This document shows, one piece after another, positions 1-8,066 of a DNA stretch of 54,971 nt (positions are counted from its first letter, which is position 1; every line of letters starts with the position of its first letter). The stretch is from contig NZ_BDBC01000041.1 of NCBI RefSeq assembly GCF_001612785.1, forward strand, positions 1 through 54,971, in the 5' to 3' direction. A model generated the notes under the pieces. It worked only from the letters and a program-made list of their open reading frames with translations. It was not told the origin of the DNA and ran no database searches. Made by a program: the position numbers and the translations under genes. This stretch comes from Nocardia beijingensis NBRC 16342. Lineage in GTDB: Bacteria > Actinomycetota > Actinomycetes > Mycobacteriales > Mycobacteriaceae.

Positions 1-181
1 GTGCCGCGGAGATCAGCAGCCGGAGGGTGTCGTCGGACACCGGGTCGGGCAGGTAGCGGCGCACCGAGCGATGCTCGTGCAGCACTTGCAGGACCTGGTT
101 CCACTGCGCCGGTTCGACCGGTCGCGGGTCGCGGTAGCGCTGTTGCACGGCGTGGGTGGGGGTGGTCACGGACTGCGTCAT
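1..181 (-). CDS. Nitroreductase family protein (N-terminal part, cut by window edge)
   Basis: Read leftward from an ATG at 181, this frame stays open to the window edge and gives 60 residues. The segment HRSVRRYLPDPV is the FMN-binding N-terminal signature of the nitroreductase/NADPH-dependent flavin oxidoreductase family. Two further in-frame ATGs lie just upstream (187 and 190). The start at 181 is preferred because an AAAGGA ribosome site sits 8 nt before it. It is divergent from the siderophore-interacting protein gene, with the iron box between them, so it may be iron-regulated and could supply flavin reduction for iron release; that role is inference. The C-terminal two thirds are outside the window. 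Confidence 0.75.
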   Translation of the reverse strand, partial: MTQSVTTPTHAVQQRYRDPRPVEPAQWNQVLQVLHEHRSVRRYLPDPVSDDTLRLLISAA

Positions 182-251
182 GGGCATCATCCTTTCGCCG
201 GGGCGGCGCGCCGTCAGCGGTTGCCCGCAGCCTGAGCGGAACACAGGTAGG

Positions 252-270
252 GTAAGTAAGGCAATCCTAA
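252..270. promoter_or_regulatory. Iron box (IdeR/DmdR-type operator)
   Basis: The 19 bases GTAAGTAAGGCAATCCTAA match the IdeR/DtxR-family 19-bp consensus TTAGGTTAGGCTAACCTAA at 14 of 19 positions by eye. The site lies 22 nt upstream of the siderophore-interacting protein start and about 70 nt from the divergent nitroreductase start. IdeR with Fe(II) normally represses such genes. Confidence 0.7.
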
Positions 271-291
271 TTGTTAATATCGGAGGTTCTC

Positions 292-1047
292 TTGGCACGT
301 CCCCGCACCACCCTCACGGTGCAGCGCACCGAATGGCTCACCCCGCACCTGATCCGGGTGCACATCGGCGGGCCCGGCTTCGCCGCGTTCCGGCCCAGCG
401 AGTTCACCGACTCGTATGTGAAGTTCATCTTCCCGCAGGACGGCAACGAGGTGCTGCGCACCTACACCGTCCGGTCCGTCGATTCCGTCGCCGGGGAGAT
501 AGCGGTCGATTTCGTCTACCACGGCGCGGAAGGCATCGCGGGACCGTGGGCGGCCGCCGTCCAGCCCGGCGAGACCATCGATTTCTATGGCCCCAACGGC
601 GCCTACGCCCCGCGTCCGGATGCCGACTGGCATCTGCTGGCCGGTGACGAGGCGGCGCTGCCCGCCATCGCCGCCGCGCTCGAGGCGATGCCCGGCGAGG
701 CGACCGGGCTGGCGTTCGTGGAGGTCGCCGGTCCGGACGACGAACTGCCGTTGAAGAAGCCGGACGGCATCGAGCTGACCTGGCTGCACCGCGGCGTCCG
801 TTCCCCGGGCGAGGTGCTCGCCGAGACCGTCCGCTCCGCGCCGTGGGCACCGGGGCAGGTCCAGGTGTTCATCCACGGCGAGGCCGAGGCGGTCATGAAG
901 GATCTGCGCCGCTACATCCGCAGGGATCGCGGCGTCACCGCGGAGTGGGCGGCGTCCATCTCCGGATATTGGCGCCGCGGCCGCACCGAGGAGGGCTTCC
1001 GGGAATGGAAGGCCGAACTGCGGGCGACCGAGGAGGCCAACGCCTGA
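292..1047 (+). CDS. Siderophore-interacting protein (FAD-dependent ferric-siderophore reductase)
   Basis: The 251-residue product has the ViuB/SIP layout. An N-terminal FAD-binding beta-barrel (about residues 1-110, with the LIRVHIGGPGF and the RTYTVR flavin-binding segment) is followed by a C-terminal NAD(P)H-binding domain containing FVEVAGPDDE and the end motif GYWRRGRTEEGF. Members reduce ferric-siderophores in the cytosol to release iron. The TTG at 292 is chosen because GGAGG lies 5 nt upstream at 282-286; an upstream in-frame TTG at 271 overlaps the iron box region and lacks such a site. The iron box at 252-270 implies induction by iron limitation. No siderophore synthesis genes are in view. 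Confidence 0.9.
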   Translation: MARPRTTLTVQRTEWLTPHLIRVHIGGPGFAAFRPSEFTDSYVKFIFPQDGNEVLRTYTVRSVDSVAGEIAVDFVYHGAEGIAGPWAAAVQPGETIDFYGPNGAYAPRPDADWHLLAGDEAALPAIAAALEAMPGEATGLAFVEVAGPDDELPLKKPDGIELTWLHRGVRSPGEVLAETVRSAPWAPGQVQVFIHGEAEAVMKDLRRYIRRDRGVTAEWAASISGYWRRGRTEEGFREWKAELRATEEANA

Positions 1048-1054
1048 ACCTCCT

Positions 1055-2266
1055 TCAGCTCAGCAGTCCGACGATGGTGGCGGACACGAAGCTGACCAAC
1101 GTGGCGCCGTAGAGCAGGCGGAGCCCGTTGCGGGCGATGACGGTGCCTTGTTTCTCGCTGAGGCTGCGGACCGCGCCGGTGACGATGGCGATGGTGGAGA
1201 AGTTCGCGAACGACACCAGATAGGTGGACACGATCGCGACGGTGCGGTCCGACAGCCCGGCGTGTTGCCGGTTCAGTTCTCGCATGGCGACCACCTCGTT
1301 GGACACCAGCTTGGTGCCCATGAACCGGCCCGCTGCCGCCGCCTCCTCCCAGGGGATGCCGGTCAGCCAGGCCAGCGGCGCGAAGACGTGGCCCATCACG
1401 TCCTGGAACGTGGTGCCGTGGAACAGCGCGGCGAAGATCCCGTTGACCATGGCGAGCAAGGCGATGAATCCGAGCAGCATGGCCGCGACGGTGAACGCGA
1501 CCTTCCAGCCGACCAGGATGTACTCGGTGAGCATCTCGAAGAACGACTGCCGCTTGCGGCTGTCGGCGATCTCCTCCCCCAGCAGCCCGGCATCGTCGGC
1601 GGCGGTGACCACGTAGGGATTGATCAGCGAGCACACCACGAAGGCGCCCAGCATGTTCAGCACGATGGCCGCTATCACGTACTTCGGGTCGATCAGCAGC
1701 ATGTACGCGCCGAGGATGCCCGCCGACACCGTGGACATCGCCGAGGCCGCCAGGGTGTACATCCGCTGCGGCGGGATGTCGTCGAGCATGGCGCGCAGCG
1801 AGATGAACACCTCGGACTGGCCGAGGATGGCGGAGGCGACCGCGTTGAACGATTCGATCCGGCCGAAGCCGCTCACCCACGCCAGCAGCAGGCCGAGGTA
1901 CTTGATGATCAACGGAAGCACCCGCAGGTGTTGCAGGATGCCGATCAGGGCGGAGACCAGCACGATCGGCATCAGGACCGCGAACAGGAACGCGGGCCCG
2001 CCGCTGCCGACGGCGGGCAGCTCGCCGAACACGAACGCGGTTCCCTGGGCCGCGTAGCCGAGGATGTGGGCGAAGGCGTCGCTGACCGCTCGGATCACGG
2101 TGCCCCCGATCCCGGTCCGCAGCAACAGGAACCCGAACGCAAACTGCACGAGCAGCAGGACGGCGATCCGGGGCAGCCGCGCGACGGCGGCGCGGCGGTC
2201 GGTACTGGGCAGCCAGGCCAGCAGCAGGAAGCACATCAGCCCGGCGAATCCGATCAGATGGTGCAC
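1055..2266 (-). CDS. nupC: NupC-family concentrative nucleoside transporter
   Basis: The product is a polytopic membrane protein of 403 residues with the CNT family order: N-terminal hydrophobic helices, a nucleoside-gate region, and the C-terminal core with GTKLVSNEVVAM and STYLVSFANFSTIAI, which are characteristic CNT motifs. Members import nucleosides with H+ or Na+. The GTG start at 2266 is preferred over the open reading further upstream because GAGG lies 5 nt before it and the protein then begins just before the first helix (HHLIGFAGL). It is convergent with the siderophore-interacting gene, with 7 nt between stop codons. Confidence 0.9.
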   Translation of the reverse strand: MHHLIGFAGLMCFLLLAWLPSTDRRAAVARLPRIAVLLLVQFAFGFLLLRTGIGGTVIRAVSDAFAHILGYAAQGTAFVFGELPAVGSGGPAFLFAVLMPIVLVSALIGILQHLRVLPLIIKYLGLLLAWVSGFGRIESFNAVASAILGQSEVFISLRAMLDDIPPQRMYTLAASAMSTVSAGILGAYMLLIDPKYVIAAIVLNMLGAFVVCSLINPYVVTAADDAGLLGEEIADSRKRQSFFEMLTEYILVGWKVAFTVAAMLLGFIALLAMVNGIFAALFHGTTFQDVMGHVFAPLAWLTGIPWEEAAAAGRFMGTKLVSNEVVAMRELNRQHAGLSDRTVAIVSTYLVSFANFSTIAIVTGAVRSLSEKQGTVIARNGLRLLYGATLVSFVSATIVGLLS

Positions 2267-2370
2267 ACGCACCTCGGCGGCCGTGGCGTGCGACGGCTTA
2301 TGGGAGCACCTCTCATGTCGGTTTATGGTGCGGTGTCTCCACAGTTGAGAAGCCGCGGTGCCCCACGCAG

Positions 2371-2395
2371 GCCGCCCGGGGCGATCCCGGGCGGC
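2371..2395 (-). terminator. GC hairpin at the end of the ABC importer operon
   Basis: A perfect 10-bp stem (GCCGCCCGGG / CCCGGGCGGC) encloses the 5-nt loop GCGAT. It lies 20 nt downstream of the substrate-binding protein stop, read leftward, and upstream of nupC. There is no U-run, which is common for terminators of very GC-rich actinomycetes. Confidence 0.6.
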
Positions 2396-2414
2396 CATGG
2401 TCACCGACGCCGCG

Positions 2415-3464
2415 CTACGGGAGCGGCGCGCGCAACGCCTCCTCCACGAACTGCGTGGTGTAGGTCGCGGACAGGTCGATGCGATCGCGCACAGGCCGCA
2501 CGTTCTTCGAGTACTTTCCGAGGATCTCCAGCACGTTCTGCGCGCCTTCGGGTTTCATCAACCCGTCGCCGTTGAACATGCCGATGGAGTCGCGGATCGA
2601 CTGGACGTAGAGGTCCTTGCCCGCGCTCGCGTACTGCGGCGGCATCTTCTCGGCGATCTCCTCCGGCGTGTGCGTCCGAATCCACCGCAGCGTCTGCACG
2701 AACGCGGCGGCGAGCTTGCGCACGATGTCCGGGTGGGCCTCGATCGTCGCGCAGCTCATGTACAGCGACGTCGCCGGATACAGCCCGCCGAGCGCGGCCC
2801 TGGTACCCGCCTCGGTGCGCAGATCCACCAGGATGCGCGCATCCCCTGAGTTCACCATCTGCGCCACCGTGGGATCGGTGGTCATGCCCGCGTCGATGCC
2901 GTCGTGGTTCATGCCCGCGATGAACGTCTGTCCCGCACCGACTTTCACCCGGGTGTAGTCGGCGGTGCCCATGCCTGCCTGGCCGGTGAGCGCCTGGGTG
3001 AGGAAGTCGGTCGATGACCCGAGCGAGGTCACGCCCAGCTTCTTGCCGCGCAGGTCGGCGACCGAGGTGATGTCCGCGTCCGCCTTCGACACCAGCTCCA
3101 CCTCACCGGGCACGTCGGACATCTGCACCACCGAGCGGATGCACTGGTCCTTGGCCTGCAGATCGATGGTGTGGTCGTAGAACCCGACCACGCCTTGCAC
3201 GTCGCCGGTGAGCAACGCGGTCTCGGCCGTGGCTCCGGATTGCTCGCCGAGCAACGTCACGTCGATGTCGTTGCGCTCGAAGAAGCCGAGTTGCCGGGTG
3301 AGCACGGCGGGCAGGTAGATCACTTTCTCCAGTCCGCCCACCATGATGGTGATCTGCGGTCGGCCACCGGCCATCGGGATGGTGCGGGAGTCCCGGCATC
3401 CGGTGACCGTCAGCAATGCCGCGACCACCACGGCGACGAGCGCGAGCTGCTTGCGATACCTCAT
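2415..3464 (-). CDS. ABC transporter substrate-binding lipoprotein (NMT1/SsuA-like)
   Basis: The 349-residue product starts with a basic N-region and hydrophobic segment ending in the lipobox LTVTGC (Cys near residue 21), so it is an anchored lipoprotein. The mature part resembles the NMT1/THI5-like and SsuA/TauA/NrtA class, with VGGLEKVIYLPAVLTRQLGFF at the start of domain 1. That class binds sulfonates, nitrate, bicarbonate or thiamine-precursor pyrimidines; the actual ligand cannot be read from sequence. The ATG at 3464 follows the permease stop by 2 nt, so the genes are translationally coupled. It is the last gene of the leftward importer operon. Confidence 0.88.
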   Translation of the reverse strand: MRYRKQLALVAVVVAALLTVTGCRDSRTIPMAGGRPQITIMVGGLEKVIYLPAVLTRQLGFFERNDIDVTLLGEQSGATAETALLTGDVQGVVGFYDHTIDLQAKDQCIRSVVQMSDVPGEVELVSKADADITSVADLRGKKLGVTSLGSSTDFLTQALTGQAGMGTADYTRVKVGAGQTFIAGMNHDGIDAGMTTDPTVAQMVNSGDARILVDLRTEAGTRAALGGLYPATSLYMSCATIEAHPDIVRKLAAAFVQTLRWIRTHTPEEIAEKMPPQYASAGKDLYVQSIRDSIGMFNGDGLMKPEGAQNVLEILGKYSKNVRPVRDRIDLSATYTTQFVEEALRAPLP

Positions 3465-3466
3465 GA

Positions 3467-4354
3467 TCAGATCCCGTGGTTCGAGGTCGCCTGCGAAGGC
3501 CGCCATTTCAGCAACCGGTTCTCCGCCATGCCGATGCCCCACTCGGCGATCAGCGCGATCACGGTGATGATGATCATGCCCGCGTAGATGCCCGCCGAGT
3601 CGAAGGTGCCCTGCGCGTTGCTGATCAACAGGCCCAAGCCCTTGCTCGCCCCGGCGTATTCGCCCACCACCGCACCGATCAGCGCGAAGCCGAACGCGGT
3701 GTGCAGGCTGGACAGGATCCAGGTGGTCGCGCTCGGCAGCACGATCGACACCAGCACCTGCCTGCGGCTCGCGCCGAGGATGCGGGCGTTGTCGATCACG
3801 TTGCCGTCCACTTCGCGCGCACCGGTGAACGCGTTGAAGAACACCGCGAAGAAGACCAGCACCACCACGGTCGCCACCTTCGAACTCAGCCCGAGCCCGA
3901 ACCAGATGATGAACAGCGACGCCAGCACGATGCGCGGAACGGCGTTGAGCGCCTTGATGAACGGCGCGAGCACCTCGGCCCAGTACCGGCTGCGGCCGAG
4001 CAGCACACCCAGCACGACACCGGCCACCGTGCCGATCACGAAGCCGAGCACGGCCTCCTGCACGGTGGTGTAGACCTGCAGCCAGATCGAACCGAATTGG
4101 GTTCCCTCGGTGAACCATTCGACCAGACGCGACCAGATCAGCGACGGCTTGGAGTAGAAGAAGGGGTCGATCCACACCGTGGCGGTGAGTTCCCACGCGC
4201 CCAGCCACAGCGCGACCAGCGCGGCGCGCAGCCCCCAGGTGCGGATCCGGGCGCGGCGCGCGGTGGTGCGCACCCTGGCCAGGATCTGCTCCTCGGTCTC
4301 GTTCTCCACCGCCAGCGCGTCGACGGTGTCCTGGACCAGCACGTCATGCGACAC
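3467..4354 (-). CDS. ABC transporter permease (SsuC/TauC/NrtB type)
   Basis: The 295-residue protein has an N-terminal cytosolic extension of about 45 residues, then about six membrane helices. The BPD-type EAA loop is around DNARILGASRRQVLVSIVLPSA. Start is GTG at 4354, overlapping the ATPase stop region by 11 nt, which fits coupled translation. It forms the membrane channel with the adjacent ATPase and substrate-binding lipoprotein. As for the other two subunits, family membership is clear but substrate is not. Confidence 0.9.
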   Translation of the reverse strand: MSHDVLVQDTVDALAVENETEEQILARVRTTARRARIRTWGLRAALVALWLGAWELTATVWIDPFFYSKPSLIWSRLVEWFTEGTQFGSIWLQVYTTVQEAVLGFVIGTVAGVVLGVLLGRSRYWAEVLAPFIKALNAVPRIVLASLFIIWFGLGLSSKVATVVVLVFFAVFFNAFTGAREVDGNVIDNARILGASRRQVLVSIVLPSATTWILSSLHTAFGFALIGAVVGEYAGASKGLGLLISNAQGTFDSAGIYAGMIIITVIALIAEWGIGMAENRLLKWRPSQATSNHGI

Positions 4355-5150
4355 GGGAGGCTCCCTTCGCCCGCGCCGCCTCGACCTGATCGCGCAGCGT
4401 CTCCCAGATCTCCTTGTAGATGTCGCGGAACTCGGCCGTCAGCCGCACGTCCTCGACGCTGCGCGGCCGGGCCAGACTCACGGGGAAGTCCCCGCAGACA
4501 GTGGCCGGGCTCGCGGTCATCACCACCACCCGGTCGGCGAGCACGATCGCCTCCTCCAGATCGTGGGTGACGAAGACGACCGCCGCGTTGGTGCCCGCCC
4601 AGACCCGCAGCAATTCGTCCTGCATGAGCTGACGGGTCTGCACGTCCAGCGCGCTGAACGGCTCGTCCATCAGCAGGATCTCCGGCTCGTTGACCAGCGT
4701 CTGCGCCAGCGCGACGCGCTTGCGCATCCCGCCGGACAGCTGGTGCGGGTAGTAGCTCTCGAACCCGGCCAGCCCGACCGTGCGCACCCACGCCGACGCC
4801 TTCGCGCGCGCCTCGGCCTTCGACGCGCCGCGCAGGCGCGGGCCGAGCGCCACGTTGTCCAGCACGCTCTTCCACGGCAGCACCGCGTCCTGCTGGAACA
4901 TGTAGCCGATGCCGTCGGGGATGCCGTCGACGTCCTGGCCGCGCACCAGGGTCCGTCCCGCCGAGGCCGGCTCCAGGCCGGACACCAGCGACAGTGTGGT
5001 GGACTTGCCGCATCCGGTCGGGCCGACGACGGCGACGAATTCGCCGGGGCGCACCGCCAGGTTCAGATTGCGCACGGCGGTGTGGATGCCGCCGCCGGTG
5101 CCGGGGAAGCGCTTGGTCGCGTTCCGCAGCTCGATGAGTGATTGCGTCAT
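4344..5150 (-). CDS. ABC transporter ATP-binding protein (SsuB/TauB/NrtD type)
   Basis: The 268-residue ATPase shows Walker A GPTGCGKST (residues 43-51), a Q-loop in YMFQQDAVLPWKS, the signature LSGGMRKR, Walker B ILLMDEP and the switch His in FVTHDLEEA. It is the first gene of the leftward operon and diverges from the CitA-type sensor kinase, with a 156-bp shared control region. The divergent arrangement suggests, but does not prove, that the two-component system controls this importer. Confidence 0.92.
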   Translation of the reverse strand: MTQSLIELRNATKRFPGTGGGIHTAVRNLNLAVRPGEFVAVVGPTGCGKSTTLSLVSGLEPASAGRTLVRGQDVDGIPDGIGYMFQQDAVLPWKSVLDNVALGPRLRGASKAEARAKASAWVRTVGLAGFESYYPHQLSGGMRKRVALAQTLVNEPEILLMDEPFSALDVQTRQLMQDELLRVWAGTNAAVVFVTHDLEEAIVLADRVVVMTASPATVCGDFPVSLARPRSVEDVRLTAEFRDIYKEIWETLRDQVEAARAKGASRVA

Positions 5151-5178
5151 TGCTTCCTACTCCTGCGAGATCGGGTCG

Positions 5179-5226
5179 GGGGAAACGTACGTGTCCCCGG
5201 TCACACGCCGGAGCTTGTGCGCACAA
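5179..5226. promoter_or_regulatory. Two palindromes in the divergent ABC/two-component intergenic region
   Basis: Positions 5179-5198 form a near-perfect 20-bp palindrome centred on ACGTACGT (GGGG at one end, CCCC at the other; two mismatched pairs). Positions 5215-5226 are a perfect 12-bp palindrome TTGTGCGCACAA. Both lie between the divergent importer and sensor-kinase genes, so they are candidate binding sites for the response regulator or a global regulator. Confidence 0.45.
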
Positions 5227-5306
5227 CCGCCACAAACGCGGGATCTGCGGGTTTTGCGCATTCTGCTCATGCGTCGCGCGCGGGGGTCTGCGCTTATGCT
5301 GCGGCC

Positions 5307-6989
5307 ATGGCCACTGAGGGCGCGCGGGCCGTGCGATTGCGGACCCAGGTTCTGCTGTCGCAGATCCTGGTGGTCGCGCTCACGCTCGGCGTCGCGTTCG
5401 CGGTGTTCGGCTACCTCAGTGACCGGCGGCTGCGCGACGCCTACGGCCAGCGCGCGCTGGCCGTCGCCCGCACCGTCGCCGCCGACCCGGTGGTGCGCGC
5501 CGAGGTGGCCGGGTACGCGCCGGGCACGGTCGATCCCGGCGTGCGCGCCGAACTGGCGACGGGCCCGCTGGAACGGCTCGCGGTGGACGCGACCCAGCGC
5601 AACGGCGCACTGTTCGTGGTGATCACCGACGACGCGGGCATCCGCCTGGCGCATCCGGACGCCGGGCGCCTGGCCGAGCATGTCAGCACCGATCCGTCCG
5701 AGGCGCTGGCGGGCCGCGAGTCGATCACCGAGGAACGCGGCACGCTCGGTGACTCCGTGCGCGCGAAGGTTCCCGTCACCGCGCCCGGTTCCGACCGTGT
5801 GGTCGGGGCGGTCAGCGTCGGCATCGCCACCGACGCGGTGCACGAGCAACTGCTCGGCGATCTGCGTACCGCGGCCGGGCTGGTCGCGGTGGCGCTCGCG
5901 GTCGGCATCGCCGGATCGGTGCTGCTCGCCCGCCGGTGGCGCGGACTGACGCTCGGGTTGGAACCGGACGAGCTGGCCGAGTTGGTCCGCGGCCAGGCCG
6001 CGGTGCTGCACGGCATCGGCGGCGGCGTGCTCGCCGTCGACGCGGCGTGGCGCACGACCTTCGTCAGCGACGAGGCGCGCAGGTTGCTCGGCATCGCGCC
6101 GGACATCGGATGCCCGGTGGACCGGATCGGACTCACCCCTCGGGTGCTGGAGGTCTTCCGCGACCTCGACCAGCAACCCACCTCGGCCACGATCGGCGCG
6201 AACGTCGTCATCGTCTCCGCGCGCCGGGTCAGCCGCGACGGGCGCGATCTCGGCGCGGTGCTCACGGTGCGCGACCGCACCGACGTGGAATCGCTGACCA
6301 GGCAGCTGGACGCGGTGCAATCGATGAGCACGGTGCTGCGCGCGCAGCGCCACGAGTTCTCCAACAAGATGCACCTCATCAGCGGACTGCTGCACAGCGG
6401 GCACGTGGAGGAAGCGGCGCGGTCGGTGGACGAACTGATCGGCGCGGGGCCGCTCGGTCCGGCGACGCCGGGCATCGACGCCATCCACGACCCGTACCTG
6501 CAGGCCTTTCTGGCCGCCAAGGCCGCGCACGCCAGGGAGAGCGGAGTGGAACTCGTGCTCGGGCCCAACACCTGGGTCGAGGGCGATCTCGCCGATCCGG
6601 TGGACGTGACCACCGTGCTCGGCAATCTGCTTGACAACGCCATGGAGGCCGTGCGCGCCGGGGACCGGCCGGTCCGGCAGGTGGAAGTCGAACTGGTGCA
6701 GCAGGACTCGACACTGCACATCGCCGTCGCCGACAGCGGCGACGGTGTCGCGCCCGAACTAGAGGACACGCTCTTCACCGAAGGGATCTCGACCCGCGAG
6801 GACCGCGGCGTCCCCGGCGGACGCGGGGTCGGACTCGCCTTGATCCGCCAGATCGCGCGCGCCCATGGCGGCGACGTGCGCCTGTCGAGTCCCCGCGGCG
6901 GCGAGCCACCGCTCACCGGTGCGGAATTCATCGCCCGCATGCCCGGAGTGCTCGTGGAAAGCGAGGTGTCATGGCCCCGCCGCCGCTGA
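5307..6989 (+). CDS. Sensor histidine kinase, CitA/DcuS family
   Basis: The 560-residue protein has TM1 (about 15-36), an extracytoplasmic Cache/PAS-like sensor (about 37-187, with FVVITDDAGIRLAHP), TM2 (188-207), a cytosolic PAS region (about 228-330), a SPOB-type dimerisation helix with RHEFSNKMHLISGLLH (H349 is the likely phospho-acceptor) and a C-terminal HATPase with NLLDNAMEA (N box) and DSGDGV (G1). This is the layout of kinases that sense citrate, C4-dicarboxylates or similar anions. The ATG at 5307 is preceded by TATGCT at 5295-5300, suggesting a leaderless mRNA. The response regulator gene overlaps its 3' end by 19 nt. Confidence 0.92.
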   Translation: MATEGARAVRLRTQVLLSQILVVALTLGVAFAVFGYLSDRRLRDAYGQRALAVARTVAADPVVRAEVAGYAPGTVDPGVRAELATGPLERLAVDATQRNGALFVVITDDAGIRLAHPDAGRLAEHVSTDPSEALAGRESITEERGTLGDSVRAKVPVTAPGSDRVVGAVSVGIATDAVHEQLLGDLRTAAGLVAVALAVGIAGSVLLARRWRGLTLGLEPDELAELVRGQAAVLHGIGGGVLAVDAAWRTTFVSDEARRLLGIAPDIGCPVDRIGLTPRVLEVFRDLDQQPTSATIGANVVIVSARRVSRDGRDLGAVLTVRDRTDVESLTRQLDAVQSMSTVLRAQRHEFSNKMHLISGLLHSGHVEEAARSVDELIGAGPLGPATPGIDAIHDPYLQAFLAAKAAHARESGVELVLGPNTWVEGDLADPVDVTTVLGNLLDNAMEAVRAGDRPVRQVEVELVQQDSTLHIAVADSGDGVAPELEDTLFTEGISTREDRGVPGGRGVGLALIRQIARAHGGDVRLSSPRGGEPPLTGAEFIARMPGVLVESEVSWPRRR

Positions 6990-7642
6990 CCGTCCTCGTC
7001 GTCGACGACGACTTCCGGGTTGCGAACCTGCACGCCGGAATCGTGCAGGCCATCCCGGGTTTCACGGTGGCGGGCACCGCCAACACCCTCGCCGCCGCGC
7101 GGGAAATCGTCGCGGCACAGTCGATCGACCTGGCGCTGGTGGACGTCTATTTACCGGACGGCTCCGGTATCGATTTCGTTCGTACGCTCCGCTGCGACGC
7201 CATGGTGCTCACCGCGTCGACGGAGAGCGAGTCCGTGCGCGCCGCTGTGGCGGCGGGTGCGGTGTCCTACCTGGTCAAGCCCTTCCCGCATACCGAACTC
7301 GCCGCCCGGCTCGCCGCCTACGCCCGGTACCGGCGCATCCTCGCCGTGCCGCAGGCCGACAACGCCCGCGTCGCGGCGGCGCTGCACGCGCTGCGCCCCT
7401 CGGTCACCGCGAGCCCGGCGGCGACTGTCGCCTCCCCGACCAAAGACGCTGTCCTGCAAGCGATTCTCGACGCGGGCGCGCCGCTGTCGGCAGGCGAGGT
7501 CGCCGGCGCCATCGGCATCTCCCGCGCCACCGCGCAGCGCTATCTCGCCGCGCTCGTGTCCAGCGGCGCGGTACGTATGAGCCTGCGCTACGGCAGCACC
7601 GGGCGACCCGAACAGGAGTACTCCGCCGCACCGCCGCACTGA
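6971..7642 (+). CDS. Response regulator, CitB/DcuR family
   Basis: The 223-residue protein has a receiver domain with the acidic pocket D12-D14, phospho-acceptor D58 (ALVDVYLPDG), T81 and K103 (YLVKPF). A C-terminal winged-helix segment (GEVAGAIGISRATAQRYLAALVSSG) is typical of CitB/DcuR regulators. It is translationally coupled to the upstream kinase. Targets are unknown; the divergent ABC importer is the nearest candidate. Confidence 0.92.
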   Translation: MAPPPLTVLVVDDDFRVANLHAGIVQAIPGFTVAGTANTLAAAREIVAAQSIDLALVDVYLPDGSGIDFVRTLRCDAMVLTASTESESVRAAVAAGAVSYLVKPFPHTELAARLAAYARYRRILAVPQADNARVAAALHALRPSVTASPAATVASPTKDAVLQAILDAGAPLSAGEVAGAIGISRATAQRYLAALVSSGAVRMSLRYGSTGRPEQEYSAAPPH

Positions 7643-7900
7643 GCGGACGGAGCGTCCCCGCATGGCTGCCGACCCGCAATCGGGCTTTCGGGTTGCACCG
7701 ACGCGCGGGCTGGGTAGCGACGCGCGGCCCGGCGGTCACCGGTCGCTGAATCCGCCGGTTCAGCGCCCACCCGCGCGCTCCGGCACAGGGCTCGGCCGGG
7801 TGAAGGCGCGCGGCCCCGCCCTCCCGAGTCGCAACGTCCCGGCAGGGTCCGATCGTCCGGTGCCGCGGCGCTCACTTTCTGCCGTACACCGCTTTCTGCC
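7643..7900. other. Noncoding stretch before the 82-bp repeats
   Basis: Together with the adjacent repeats this makes a 412-bp gap between the response regulator and the oxidoreductase. Open frames on both strands look like high-GC read-through without ribosome sites or family resemblance. I see no RNA gene or clear terminator in this part. Confidence 0.4.
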
Positions 7901-8066
7901 CTGCTCGGCCGCCGCTCCGGCGCGGAAGCGCATGCCCACCACGCCCTCGTCGGCGCGCCAGCATCCGGGCACGAGCATCGTCTTCTGCTCAGCCGTCGCC
8001 CCGGCTCGGATGCGGGTGCCCAGCCCCCCGTCGTCGGCGCGGTAGCGTCGGGGCATGAGCATCGTC
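7901..8066. repeat. Imperfect direct repeat (two 82-bp units, 84-bp period) reaching into the oxidoreductase start
   Basis: Unit 1 (7901-7982) and unit 2 (7985-8066) have the same length and about 66 of 82 identical positions by eye, both starting CTGCTC and ending GAGCATCGTC. Unit 2 contains the promoter and first four codons of the Gfo/Idh gene; unit 1 has ACG where unit 2 has the ATG start. The 84-bp period is 28 codons, and the minus strand (8062 to 7760) is open with a 28-residue period of pattern RADxGxxGxRxRAGAxAEQ. Whether that frame is translated is unknown. Confidence 0.7.

Noticed and set aside
2415..5150. Assigning the importer to thiamine-precursor, taurine or nitrate uptake
   Set aside because: The NMT1/SsuA class is too broad, and no thi, tau, ssu or nar genes are adjacent; substrate left open.
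7760..8062. Antisense frame with 28-residue repeats as a real gene
   Set aside because: The periodicity follows automatically from an 84-bp DNA repeat; no ribosome site. Reported as a finding, not as a CDS.
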